This document shows, one piece after another, positions 51,891 through 60,213 of a stretch of 64,000 nt of DNA. The stretch's first letter is position 1. Each line of letters starts with the position of its first letter. Where the stretch lies: positions 1-64,000 of the forward strand of contig NZ_FOUS01000016.1 in assembly GCF_900114915.1 (NCBI RefSeq), in the 5' to 3' direction. Below the pieces are notes generated by a model that saw only the letters and a program-made list of their open reading frames with translations, was not told the origin of the DNA and made no database searches. The DNA comes from Bradyrhizobium sp. Rc3b. GTDB lineage: Bacteria > Pseudomonadota > Alphaproteobacteria > Rhizobiales > Xanthobacteraceae. The translations under genes and the position numbers were made by a program.

Positions 51891-51976
51891 GTAGCCCGGA
51901 TGAACGAAGCGACATCCGGGGGCGGTGCATCTGCATCGACAGGTTTCCCGGATATCGCTTCGTTCATCCGGGCTAC
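51891..51976. repeat. Inverted repeat, family D, copy 3
   Basis: GTAGCCCGGATGAACGAAGC and GCTTCGTTCATCCGGGCTAC are perfect complements, enclosing an inner pair. It separates the two GNAT genes. The minimal copy at 51354 is only about 500 bases away. Confidence 0.9.
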
Positions 51977-51995
51977 AGGCTACGAACCTGACGCC

Positions 51996-52514
51996 CTACC
52001 CTGCCCGCGCCTTGCTCCAGTCCGGGCCGACCGGGCCCGACACGCCTTCGAAGGCGCCATCGACGAGCTCGAACACCAGGATGCGGGCGGCGTCGACGGG
52101 ACCCGGCATGGTAACGCGGCCCTTCGGGACCGGCTTGAAGCCGACACGGCTGTAATAGGGCTCGTCGCCGACCAGCAGCACCAGGCGGTGACCTTTCGCC
52201 TTCGCGTCCTTTAGCGCGCGCTCCATCAGCAGACGGCCGACACCGCGGCCGCGGAACGGCGGCTCGACCGTCAGCGGGCCAAGCAACAGCGCCGGCGTCT
52301 CGCCGACCAGCACCGGCAATTGCCTGACCGAGCCGACCAGCAGCGTGCCGATGCGCGCGGTGAAGGACAATTCGAGCAGATGGTCGACGTGCTCGCGGAT
52401 CCGGTAGGCGCTGAGCACGAAGCGGCCGGGACCGAAGGTACGTTCGTGCAGCCGCTCGATCGACTGGGCATCGCCGGCGGCTTCGGGGAGGATGGTCAGT
52501 GAGAGATCGGTCAT
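51996..52514 (-). CDS. GNAT family N-acetyltransferase (YhbS-like)
   Basis: 172 residues from the ATG at 52514. GPLTVEPPFRGRGVGRLLMERALKDAKAKGHRLVLLVGDEPYYSRVGFKPV combines motif A (RGRGVG) with the YYSRVGF loop typical of YhbS/YjbC-like acetyltransferases. The N-terminal part ends in a helix before the first strand. No partner gene indicates a substrate. Confidence 0.88.
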   Translation of the reverse strand: MTDLSLTILPEAAGDAQSIERLHERTFGPGRFVLSAYRIREHVDHLLELSFTARIGTLLVGSVRQLPVLVGETPALLLGPLTVEPPFRGRGVGRLLMERALKDAKAKGHRLVLLVGDEPYYSRVGFKPVPKGRVTMPGPVDAARILVFELVDGAFEGVSGPVGPDWSKARAG

Positions 52515-52663
52515 GTCAATTCGCGGGATAGCACCTGAACGCAGCGCGGTCCATCGGGCAGCGGCCGCGCTCAGCTCCTTTTCGAGGTCGAGGGGAGGTG
52601 TTCCGAAACCCTCGGCTTGCATTCGTTCAACGACATCTCCTGATGCATCAGCACAGGCCGACC

Positions 52664-53155
52664 TCAGCGCCACGTCGCAATCATTGGCCGGCCGTCCAGC
52701 ACTTCCGCGATCCGCAGCCGCGTCCCTCGCGTGGTGCCGTCGGGCAGCGCCGTGAGCGCGAAGAACCCGCACTCGACGATCTCGCGGTTGGGCTCGGGCT
52801 GGCGGTCCTGCCTGAACTGCCTGACGACGTAGACCGCGACGTGGTCGCGGCGGGAAACATGGCTGTTGAGGAAGATGCCGTGCAGCACGGCCTCGCCGGT
52901 GAGGTCGATATCGCCCTCCTCCTTGAGCTCGCGCCGCATCGCCTGCTCCATGCTCTCGCCGTGATCGACGCCGCCGCCGGGCAGGTACCAGCCGCTGACA
53001 TAGCTGTGCCTGACCAGAAACACCCGATTCTCGGCATCCAGCACCACGGCGCGGACGCCGAGCGTCATGCCGCGGACGATGAGGAAATAGGCGTGGAAGA
53101 CTCGCCGCAGCAGCGGCTCGAATTTTCGTCGAATGCGGTCCAGACGATCTCCCAT
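52664..53155 (-). CDS. NUDIX hydrolase
   Basis: 163 residues. The Nudix box is GGGVDHGESMEQAMRRELKEEGDID, in the pattern GX5EX7REUXEEXGU, with FLVRHSYVSGWYLPGGG before it. Substrate is not recognisable; the WYLPGGG entry and short length resemble generic ADP-ribose or nucleotide-sugar hydrolases. ATG at 53155 is used. It is divergent from the metallophosphoesterase gene. Confidence 0.88.
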   Translation of the reverse strand: MGDRLDRIRRKFEPLLRRVFHAYFLIVRGMTLGVRAVVLDAENRVFLVRHSYVSGWYLPGGGVDHGESMEQAMRRELKEEGDIDLTGEAVLHGIFLNSHVSRRDHVAVYVVRQFRQDRQPEPNREIVECGFFALTALPDGTTRGTRLRIAEVLDGRPMIATWR

Positions 53156-53247
53156 CAGGCTTCCTTGAGGCCGCTGTCCCGGCGCCGCTTGCACAGTCCC
53201 CGCGACCTTGCCATTACAACGGAGCAATAGCGAGGCAATCGCACGCC

Positions 53248-54144
53248 ATGACTCCCAACACGCTGGCCCCCTTCACGCTCGCCCATCTGTCCGATCCGCA
53301 TCTAGCGCCGTTGCCGAAACCGCGGCTGATCGAGCTCGCCGGCAAGCGCGTGCTCGGCTACGTCAACTGGACGCGTAACCGCCACAAGTACCAGCGCCGC
53401 GAGGTGCTCGATGCGCTGGTCGCCGACATGAAGGCGCAGGCGCCCGACCACATCGCGGTGACGGGCGATCTCGTCAACCTCGCGCTGGAAGCCGAGTTCG
53501 CCCCTGCCCGCGCCTGGCTCGAAGGCGTCGGCCCGCCCGACCGCGTCACCACGATTCCCGGCAATCACGACGCTTATGTACGCGCCACCTCGCATCGCTT
53601 CGGCGAGACGTTTGCGCCCTATCTCGCCGGTGACGACGGCGGCATCGGCTTTCCATCCGTGCGCCGGCGCGGGCCGCTCGCGCTGATCAGCCTGTCCACG
53701 GCGGTGCCGACCCTGCCGCTGATGGCGACGGGCACGCTCGGGCGCGATCAGCTCGACTCGCTTGCAGCAATGCTCGAACGGCTCGCGGCCGAGGACGTCT
53801 TTCGCGTGCTGCTGGTGCATCATCCCCTGAAGTCCGATGCGCGGCAGAAGCGGATGACCGATTCGGCCGCGCTGCTGACGCTGCTCAAGCGCCACGGCGT
53901 CGAGCTGATCCTGCACGGGCACGACCACATTCATTCGACGATGTGGTTCGAGGGTCCCAACGGCAACATTCCCGCGCTCGGCGTGCCCTCCGCCTCCGCG
54001 CTCGCGCACGGGCGCTACCCGGCGGCGGCCTACAACCTTTTCAGAATCGAGAAGGACAATGCCGGCTGGCGCTGCGAGCAGACGGTGCGGAGCCTCGGCG
54101 CGGGATTTCAGATGGGGCAGATCAAGCATGTGAGGCTGATCTAG
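53248..54144 (+). CDS. Calcineurin-like metallophosphoesterase
   Basis: 298 residues. The metal ligands appear in order as HLSDPHLA (DxH), VTGDLVN (GD), IPGNHDAYV (GNHD), VLLVHHPL and ILHGHDHIHS (GHDH). This is the standard set for a two-metal phosphoesterase, of the cAMP/ cyclic-nucleotide or phospholipid-hydrolase subgroups. Substrate unknown. No signal peptide. It is divergent from the NUDIX gene, with about 90 bases between starts. Confidence 0.93.
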   Translation: MTPNTLAPFTLAHLSDPHLAPLPKPRLIELAGKRVLGYVNWTRNRHKYQRREVLDALVADMKAQAPDHIAVTGDLVNLALEAEFAPARAWLEGVGPPDRVTTIPGNHDAYVRATSHRFGETFAPYLAGDDGGIGFPSVRRRGPLALISLSTAVPTLPLMATGTLGRDQLDSLAAMLERLAAEDVFRVLLVHHPLKSDARQKRMTDSAALLTLLKRHGVELILHGHDHIHSTMWFEGPNGNIPALGVPSASALAHGRYPAAAYNLFRIEKDNAGWRCEQTVRSLGAGFQMGQIKHVRLI

Positions 54145-54150
54145 TTCGAT

Positions 54151-54252
54151 GTCATTGCGGGGCGCGCGATGCGCGAGCCCGGAATCCATCGGGCCGCAGA
54201 ATTGGTGGATGAATGGATTCCGGGCTCGCGCCTTTGGCGCGCCCCGGAATGA
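54151..54252. repeat. Intergenic inverted repeat, family E
   Basis: GTCATTGCGGGGCGCGCGAT and GCGCGCCCCGGAATGAC form the outer pair; the inner GCGAGCCCGGAATCCAT / ATGGATTCCGGGCTCGC is nearly perfect. It lies between convergent genes. Confidence 0.85.
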
Positions 54253-54266
54253 CGGCGGAGAATACC

Positions 54267-54821
54267 TCACCAGCTCCGCAGGGCCGCCAACAGGGCGAGG
54301 CCGAACAAGGCGGCGGCGCCGAGCACGAAGCCGAACACGAACGGCCACAGGCGCGAGCGGCGCGGCGGCGGCGCGACTGCGGGCTTCGGTTCGGGCGGGA
54401 CCACCATCGCGTGCTCGCGCTCGACCATGCGGCGCGCGACATAATCGGTGACGGCCTCGACGATCACAGCGGTGTCGTGCGATTCGGCGAGCACGATGCG
54501 GCCGAAGCGGGTGTCCTGGACGAAGCGGTACATCCGCTTGTCACGCCCCATCACGATGTGGGCGACAACATCGATCCAGAGTCTGGGCGTATCGCCCTGG
54601 CTGATGCCGCGGTCAAACAGATCGATTCTGTCAGGCACCTGCGCGAACAGGGGATCGAGCGCATCGTTGAGGATCTCGAGCCGCGCCACCTCGGCATCCC
54701 TGAGATCGACGACGACGCCGGTCCTGTCGGCCGCCTCGATCCGCGCGCGCAGCAGCGCATCGCGCAGCCGCACCGGGCGTGGCTGGCCGGGATGGGTCCC
54801 GCTGGTTTCGGGCTCTGACAT
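54267..54821 (-). CDS. Hypothetical protein with C-terminal membrane anchor
   Basis: 184 residues. I do not recognise a domain in residues 1-150. The middle has RDAEVARLEILNDALDPLFAQVPDRIDLFDRGISQGDTPRLWIDVVAHIVMGRDKRMYRFVQDTRFG, and a proline-rich linker (VVPPEPKPAVAPPPRR) leads to one hydrophobic helix (about 159-180) at the very C-terminus. This is the layout of a tail-anchored protein. No partner gene adjoins. It is conserved-looking but functionally unknown. Confidence 0.6.
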   Translation of the reverse strand: MSEPETSGTHPGQPRPVRLRDALLRARIEAADRTGVVVDLRDAEVARLEILNDALDPLFAQVPDRIDLFDRGISQGDTPRLWIDVVAHIVMGRDKRMYRFVQDTRFGRIVLAESHDTAVIVEAVTDYVARRMVEREHAMVVPPEPKPAVAPPPRRSRLWPFVFGFVLGAAALFGLALLAALRSW

Positions 54822-54943
54822 TGTCGGCCTCGTCCTCGACTTTCCTCCATTAACCTATCAGCAACCTTGAGGCCCGCAAAGGGTCCATAATTCCAGATAC
54901 TTACGGCACCCACAGGCGATTGACCTGTGCCAAAAACAGACGA

Positions 54944-54970
54944 TCCCACCCAGGCAGAGCCTGGATGGGA
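54944..54970 (-). terminator. Possible terminator downstream of the DUF4170 gene
   Basis: A 12-bp stem (TCCCACCCAGGC / GCCTGGATGGGA, one G:U on the RNA) with a 3-base loop is followed on the minus strand by TCGTCTGTTTTTGG. The T-run is six bases off the stem, so it is a weaker terminator than the bc1 one. It would end the aceA-DUF4170 transcript. Confidence 0.45.
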
Positions 54971-55017
54971 CCATCCGTCCTTGGACGTCTTCTTAATTCA
55001 GGTCGGCACCAGGCCCT

Positions 55018-55227
55018 TTAGGCCGAGACGCGCGACGGCTCTTCCACGATGGAGAAGCGGACGCCGGCCTTGTGGCGGTTCTCTTCCGAGACCGTGCGCC
55101 AGGCATCCTCGGCCTCCTTGCGGGTCTTGAACGGACCCTGCACCTGGGCCGAGCCTTCCACGAGCTTGTGGAAGTTCATCGAACCGAACTCGCCGCCGAT
55201 CACCCAGAAATTGCTGCCTTTGGTCAT
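55018..55227 (-). CDS. DUF4170 small protein
   Basis: 69 residues, beginning MTKGSNFWVIGGEFGSMNFHKLVEGSAQVQGPF, a DUF4170 pattern. The family is small, cytoplasmic and uncharacterised in Rhizobiales. It is 30 bases downstream of isocitrate lyase on the same strand, so it is probably cotranscribed with it. ATG at 55227 opens the domain. Confidence 0.78.
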   Translation of the reverse strand: MTKGSNFWVIGGEFGSMNFHKLVEGSAQVQGPFKTRKEAEDAWRTVSEENRHKAGVRFSIVEEPSRVSA

Positions 55228-55257
55228 TGTCAGTCTCCTGTCCAATAGCGTGCTGTG

Positions 55258-56892
55258 TTAGCCGAACTGGTTCATGGTGTTGTGGACGCCGCCCGCCTTC
55301 AGGGCAGCCTCGCCGGCGAAATATTCCTTGTGGTCGTCGCCGATGTCGGAGCCGGCCATGTTCTGGTGCTTGGCGCAGGCGATGCCCTGACGGATCTCGG
55401 CGCGCTGGACGTTCTTGACGTAGCCGAGCATGCCCTGGTCGCCGAAATATTCCTTCGCCAGATTGTCGGTCGAGAGCGCCGCCGTGTGATAGGTCGGCAA
55501 CGTGATCAGGTGATGGAAGATGCCGGCACGCTTGGCCGAATCCGCCTGGAAGGTGCGGATGCGCTCGTCGGCTTCCTGCGCCAGCGGCGTATCATCGTAT
55601 TCCGGCTTCATCAGCTCGGCACGGTTGTACTTGCTGACGTCCTTGCCGGCTTCCTTCATCGCGTCGTAGACCTGCCAACGGAAGTTCAGCGTCCAGTTGA
55701 AGGACGGCGAGTTGTTGTAGGCGAGCTTCGCGTTCGGGACCACCTTGCGGATGCGATCGACCATCTTGGCGATCTGCTCGATATGCGGCTTCTCGGTCTC
55801 GATCCAGAGCAGGTCCGCGCCGTTCTGCAGCGAAGTGATGCTGTCGAGCACGCAGCGGTCTTCGCCGGTACCCGGGCGGAACTGGTAGAGGTTCGAGGGC
55901 AGCCGCTTCGGACGCATCATCTTGCCGTTGCGGTTGATGATGACGTCGCCGTTGCGGGCGTTCTCCGCGGTGATTTCCTCGCAATCCAGGAAGCTGTTGT
56001 ACTGGTCGCCGATGTCACCGGGCTTGTGGCTGACGGCGATCTGCTGCGTCAGGCCGGCGCCGAGCGAATCGGTGCGGGTCACGATGACGCCGTCTTCGAC
56101 GCCGAGCTCGAGGAAGGCGTGGCGGCAGGCGCGGATCTTCGCGATGAACACTTCGTGCGGCACGGTGACCTTGCCGTCCTGGTGGCCGCACTGCTTCTCG
56201 TCCGAGACCTGGTTCTCGATCTGCAGCGCGCAGGCGCCCGCTTCGATCATCTTCTTGGCGAGCAGATAGGTCGCCTCGGCGTTACCGAAGCCGGCGTCGA
56301 TGTCCGCGATGACGGGGACGACATGGGTCTGGAAGTTGTCGATCTTCTCGATCAGCTCCTTCTCGCGGGTCTTGTCGCCTTCCTTGCGCGCCTTGTCGAG
56401 GAGACGGAAGATGTCGTTGAGCTCGCGCGAGTCGGCCTGGCGCAGGAAGGTGTAGAGCTCCTCGATCAGCGCCGGCACCGAAGTCTTCTCGTGCATCGAC
56501 TGGTCGGGCAGCGGGCCGAACTCGGAGCGCAGCGCCGCGATCATCCAGCCCGAAAGATAGAGATAGGTGCGATCGGTCTTGCCGCCGAAGTGCTTCTTGA
56601 CCGAGATCAGCTTCTGCTGGGCGATGAAGCCGTGCCAGCAGCCGAGCGACTGGGTGTACTTGGTGGGGTCGTTGTCATAGGCGGCCATGTCGGCCCGCAT
56701 CAAGGCGGCGGTGTAGCGGGCGACGTCGAGACCGGTCCTGAAGCGGTTCTGCAGGCGCATGCGTGCGACGGCCTCGGCCGTCACCCCGTTCCAGGTCGGC
56801 TGGGTCTTGAGGAGCGCCTGGGCCGCCTCGACCTCGTTCTGATACGAACCCGGGCCCTGAAGGGTGCTGATGCCGCGCGGCTGGTAGTTCAT
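55258..56892 (-). CDS. aceA: Isocitrate lyase
   Basis: 544 residues. Isocitrate lyase cleaves isocitrate to succinate and glyoxylate, the first step of the glyoxylate shunt for growth on C2 compounds and fatty acids. The catalytic Cys motif is KQCGH near residue 231 (KKCGH in many homologues, here Q), and the metal-binding PVIADIDAGFGNAEATY and WIETEKPHIEQIAKM regions are present. AAGGA is before the ATG. A ScfR/RamB-type regulator is divergently transcribed, and the intergenic region contains palindromes. Confidence 0.96.
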   Translation of the reverse strand: MNYQPRGISTLQGPGSYQNEVEAAQALLKTQPTWNGVTAEAVARMRLQNRFRTGLDVARYTAALMRADMAAYDNDPTKYTQSLGCWHGFIAQQKLISVKKHFGGKTDRTYLYLSGWMIAALRSEFGPLPDQSMHEKTSVPALIEELYTFLRQADSRELNDIFRLLDKARKEGDKTREKELIEKIDNFQTHVVPVIADIDAGFGNAEATYLLAKKMIEAGACALQIENQVSDEKQCGHQDGKVTVPHEVFIAKIRACRHAFLELGVEDGVIVTRTDSLGAGLTQQIAVSHKPGDIGDQYNSFLDCEEITAENARNGDVIINRNGKMMRPKRLPSNLYQFRPGTGEDRCVLDSITSLQNGADLLWIETEKPHIEQIAKMVDRIRKVVPNAKLAYNNSPSFNWTLNFRWQVYDAMKEAGKDVSKYNRAELMKPEYDDTPLAQEADERIRTFQADSAKRAGIFHHLITLPTYHTAALSTDNLAKEYFGDQGMLGYVKNVQRAEIRQGIACAKHQNMAGSDIGDDHKEYFAGEAALKAGGVHNTMNQFG

Positions 56893-57021
56893 GTGCCTGA
56901 TCCTTTCGCTGACGATGGCGATGGCTGGCCATCGACATTCTTGACAGTGCATTGCGAGATGCCTGTCAGGAGCTAAACGCGAAAACAGAAACTTCGGATA
57001 GATGGCTTGTTTTTTATTGGT

Positions 57022-57076
57022 GATGTCATGTAACATCGGAACATGTACTAGATGTTATTTTGTAAATCTTGTAAAT
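57022..57076. promoter_or_regulatory. Operator region between aceA and its regulator
   Basis: TAACATC-N13-GATGTTA at 57031-57057 is a perfect inverted repeat, and GATGT-N6-ACATC at 57022-57037 shares its left arm. The direct repeat TTGTAAAT occurs at 57060-57067 and 57069-57076, nine bases apart, and TTTGTAAA resembles the TTTGCAAA half-site of actinobacterial RamB. It sits between the divergent start codons, where a local regulator would act. Confidence 0.6.
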
Positions 57077-57121
57077 TATAGGTCAGCTAGACTGTCCTTA
57101 ATGTGCATGGAGTCCTGAGAA

Positions 57122-58567
57122 ATGCCCGCCAATTCCGGCAAGAAACTCTTCGTCGGCCCGCGGTTCCGCAGGATCCGGCAGCAACTGGGGCTGTCGCAGA
57201 CCCAGATTGCCGAGGGCCTCGGGATCTCGCCGAGCTATGTCAACCTGATCGAGCGCAACCAGCGCCCGGTGACGGCGCAGATCCTGCTCCGGCTGGCCGA
57301 GACCTATGACCTCGATTTGCGCGACCTCGCCACCGCCGACGAGGACCGTTTCTTCGCCGAGCTCAACGAGATCTTCTCCGATCCGCTGTTCCGCCAGATC
57401 GACGTTCCCAAGCAGGAGCTGCGCGACCTCGCCGAGCTCTGCCCCGGCGTCACCCATGCGCTGCAACGGCTCTACGCCGCCTATACCGAGGCGCGCCAGG
57501 GCGAGACGCTGGCGGCGGCGCAGATGGCCGACCGCGACGTCGGCACGCGCTTTGAGGCCAATCCGGTCGAGCGCGTCCGCGAGCTGATCGAGGCCAACCG
57601 CAACTATTTTCCGGAGCTCGAGCAGGCCGCGGAGGCCCTTCGCGATGAGCTGAACGTGCCGGCCGAGGGACTCTATGCAGCGCTCGCGGCGCGGCTGCGT
57701 GAGAAGCATTCGATCCAGACCCGCGTCATGCCGGTCGACGTGATGCGCGAGACGCTGCGGCGTTTCGATCGCCATCGCCGCCAGCTGCTGATCTCCGAGT
57801 TGGTCGATCCGCCCGGCCGCGCCTTCCAGCTCGCCTTCCAGCTTGGCCTCGGCGAATGCGCGCAAGCCCTGGAGAGCATCATCGGCCGTGCCGGACCGCT
57901 CGACGACGCGCCGCGCCGGCTGTTCCGCATCACGCTCGGCAACTACTTTGCAGCGGCCGTGATGATGCCCTACCCCGCGTTCCTCGCCGCGGCCGAAGCC
58001 CTGAATTACGACATCCACGTGCTGGCGCAGCGATTCAATTCCGGCTTCGAGCAGGTCTGCCACCGGCTCACCACCCTGCAGCGGCCGAACGCGCGAGGCA
58101 TTCCGTTCTTCCTCTTGCGCGTCGACAATGCCGGCAACGTCTCCAAGCGCTTCTCCTCCGGCACTTTCCCGTTCTCGAAATTCGGCGGTACCTGTCCGCT
58201 GTGGAATGTGCACTCGACCTTCGACACGCCCGATCGCCTGCTCAAGCAGGTGATCGAGCTGTCCGACGGCACGCGCTATTTCTCGATCGCGCAGATGGTG
58301 CGCCGCCCCGTCGCGCCGCACCCGCTGCCGCAACCGCGCTTCGCCATCGGCCTCGGCTGCGAAATCCGTCACGCCGCGCGCCTGACCTACGCCGCCGGCA
58401 TCGACCTGGAGAAGACCGAGGGCACTCCGATCGGCGTCAACTGCCGCCTCTGCGAGCGCGAAAACTGCGCCCAGCGCGCCGAACCGCCGATCACGCGCAC
58501 GCTGATTTTGGACGAGACGACGCGGCGGGTATCGAGCTTCGCGTTCTCGAATGCGCGGGAGTTGTGA
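57122..58567 (+). CDS. ScfR/RamB-type regulator of short-chain acyl metabolism
   Basis: 481 residues. The N-terminal helix-turn-helix (FRRIRQQLGLSQTQIAEGLGISPSYVNLIERNQRPV, about 16-50) is followed by the long effector domain typical of RamB/ScfR regulators. The C-terminal NCRLCERENCAQRAEP holds a conserved Cys set (CxxC...C) that may bind a metal. RamB in Corynebacterium represses acetate and glyoxylate genes; ScfR activity in Rhizobiales is family knowledge. The divergent position next to aceA makes it the candidate regulator of isocitrate lyase. Confidence 0.9.
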   Translation: MPANSGKKLFVGPRFRRIRQQLGLSQTQIAEGLGISPSYVNLIERNQRPVTAQILLRLAETYDLDLRDLATADEDRFFAELNEIFSDPLFRQIDVPKQELRDLAELCPGVTHALQRLYAAYTEARQGETLAAAQMADRDVGTRFEANPVERVRELIEANRNYFPELEQAAEALRDELNVPAEGLYAALAARLREKHSIQTRVMPVDVMRETLRRFDRHRRQLLISELVDPPGRAFQLAFQLGLGECAQALESIIGRAGPLDDAPRRLFRITLGNYFAAAVMMPYPAFLAAAEALNYDIHVLAQRFNSGFEQVCHRLTTLQRPNARGIPFFLLRVDNAGNVSKRFSSGTFPFSKFGGTCPLWNVHSTFDTPDRLLKQVIELSDGTRYFSIAQMVRRPVAPHPLPQPRFAIGLGCEIRHAARLTYAAGIDLEKTEGTPIGVNCRLCERENCAQRAEPPITRTLILDETTRRVSSFAFSNAREL

Positions 58568-58583
58568 CGGGCACTCTCTCCTT

Positions 58584-58669
58584 CGTCATGGCCGGGCTTG
58601 ACCCGGCCATCCACGCGCTACAGCGTGCGAGGAAAGACGTGGATGCCCGGGACAAGCCCGGGCATGACG
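58584..58669. repeat. Intergenic inverted repeat, family C, copy 2
   Basis: CGTCATGGCCGGGCTTGACC and CCGGGCATGACG ends enclose CCACGC / AAAGACGTGG, as in the copy at 13887. It lies just after the ScfR-type gene. Confidence 0.85.
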
Positions 58670-58712
58670 ACCGAACATGCGGCCGCTGCTCGCCAATATC
58701 GCAAACAAGGCC

Positions 58713-59006
58713 CTACGCCAGCGTATGCACGATCACCGGCCCCGCAGCCGCGCTCGCATGGCCCGCAAGCAACGGCCCGAGATCCTTCTCGATCCAGGCG
58801 ATCGCCCGCCGGTTCGCCTCCTCCGCCTGCTCGAACTTGTCGAAGATCGAGATCGCGGTCACGGTATCGTCGCCGGCATAGACGACGTAGTAGGCACGGA
58901 AACCGTCGACGTCGCTGATGATCGGAACGGCGCCGTCCTTGATGCGGCGCGCCAGCTCTTCCGCGCTCCCGCTTTTCGCCTTGGCCTGACGGATGGCGGC
59001 ATACAT
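58713..59006 (-). CDS. Small ABM-like hypothetical protein
   Basis: 97 residues. MYAAIRQAKAKSGSAEELARRIKDGAVPIISDVDGFRAYYVVYAGDDTVTAISIFDKFEQAEEANRRAIAWIEKDL has the length, alternating strands and conserved hydrophobic pattern of dimeric alpha-beta barrel (antibiotic-biosynthesis-monooxygenase-like) proteins. No catalytic residue is identifiable. Isolated between the ScfR-type gene and a secreted metalloprotease-like gene. Confidence 0.7.
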   Translation of the reverse strand: MYAAIRQAKAKSGSAEELARRIKDGAVPIISDVDGFRAYYVVYAGDDTVTAISIFDKFEQAEEANRRAIAWIEKDLGPLLAGHASAAAGPVIVHTLA

Positions 59007-59237
59007 GGCATCCTCCCCTTCCGGCTGTCTGGACTTTTGGGCTCTGTGCCCGGAGCCGATGTTACGCCGAAGCCCGCCGCCAATCCACGCTTGGTTAACC
59101 CCGCACTAATCTGCCGCAGCGATCTGCAACCACCGGTTAAGCACGCCTCAACATCGCTGCCTTAGTCTTGCCCCACTCACTTTTCGCAAACAACGGTGGC
59201 CTATTCTGCCGGGCGAAGTGACATCAGGGGGTTCATC

Positions 59238-60038
59238 ATGCGCATTGCGTTGCTGCTGACCGCAACCATTGTCGGCGCGCTCTTCGCCAATCCATCCCAA
59301 GCCGGATCGCTCGATGCCGATGCAGCGCAGTCGCTGCCGCCGGGCTTCCAGAGCTATCGCGGCTACATGTTCGACCTGTCGGAGAATTCCGACCGCAAGG
59401 ATGTCGACAAGCTCACCGACAATCTGAAGAGCCAGATCGACGCGGTCGAGGCGGCCGGCCTGTCGCCGCGCGTGCTGCGCTTCTTCCGCACCGTGCCGAT
59501 CATCGCCAGCGAGCTCGCCTGCCTCGACGAAGGTGCCGCCACCGCCTGCTACGGCCGCGTCGCTCCCAACGTCGAACGCCGCGTGCCGCGGACGCTGACG
59601 GTCTGGGACCACGACAAGCAGCGCTGGACCAATCCGAACGCCGTCGACCTCGCGGTCGATTCGGGCCTCGGCGTGATCATGCTGCGGCCGGACATGATGC
59701 GCTACGAAAAGGAGGCGGTGCTGCTGCACGAGCTCCTGCACGCCTACCACGCGCGGCTGTTGCCGGACGGCTACGCCAACAAGGGCGTGATCGCCTATTT
59801 CGCCCTTGCCAAGTCCAAGGACTTGCTGCCCAAGGAATCCTATGCGTTGAAGAACCCCATGGAGTTCTTTGCCGTGACCGCCAGCATCTTCCTGGCCGGA
59901 AAGAGCGAATTCCACGATCCGAAGTCGCGCGAGACGCTCAAGGAGAAGATGCCGGACTATTACAAATATCTGGTCGGAGTGTTCGGCTTCGACCCGGAGC
60001 CGGCGGCTGCAAACGGCCCGGTCGCCTCGCTGAAGTGA
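59238..60038 (+). CDS. Secreted HExxH (gluzincin-like) protein
   Basis: 266 residues. Signal peptide MRIALLLTATIVGALFANPSQA is followed by a globular domain. HELLHAYH (164-171) supplies the zinc motif HExxH, and Glu209 in NPMEFFAVTASIF is a good third ligand about 40 residues on, as in gluzincin proteases. Cys95 and Cys104 could form a disulfide. AGGGGG precedes the ATG. Family is not recognised by name; the layout resembles uncharacterised secreted zinc metallopeptidase-like proteins. A terminator follows. Confidence 0.8.
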   Translation: MRIALLLTATIVGALFANPSQAGSLDADAAQSLPPGFQSYRGYMFDLSENSDRKDVDKLTDNLKSQIDAVEAAGLSPRVLRFFRTVPIIASELACLDEGAATACYGRVAPNVERRVPRTLTVWDHDKQRWTNPNAVDLAVDSGLGVIMLRPDMMRYEKEAVLLHELLHAYHARLLPDGYANKGVIAYFALAKSKDLLPKESYALKNPMEFFAVTASIFLAGKSEFHDPKSRETLKEKMPDYYKYLVGVFGFDPEPAAANGPVASLK

Positions 60039-60075
60039 GGCGAACGTCGAGCTGCCTCAACCAGATCAACCAAAG

Positions 60076-60101
60076 AGCCGCGCGAAATGCGCGGCTTTTT
60101 T
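60076..60101 (+). terminator. Terminator after the secreted metallopeptidase gene
   Basis: AGCCGCGC-GAAAT-GCGCGGCT followed by TTTTT, a strong intrinsic terminator 38 bases after the stop codon. Confidence 0.92.
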
Positions 60102-60213
60102 GTTTTGCAGGCCGGAAGCTGCGGATGACGCCCAGGCGGGAATTGCCAAGGCGGGGCCCGATCTGCATAGTCCCGCCCGCATCGAGACCCATTTTCGAAG
60201 AGGATAGAACAAC

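Noticed and set aside
56941..56970. TTGACA promoter upstream of the ScfR-type gene
   Set aside because: A -35-like hexamer is present on the plus strand but the spacing gives no acceptable -10.
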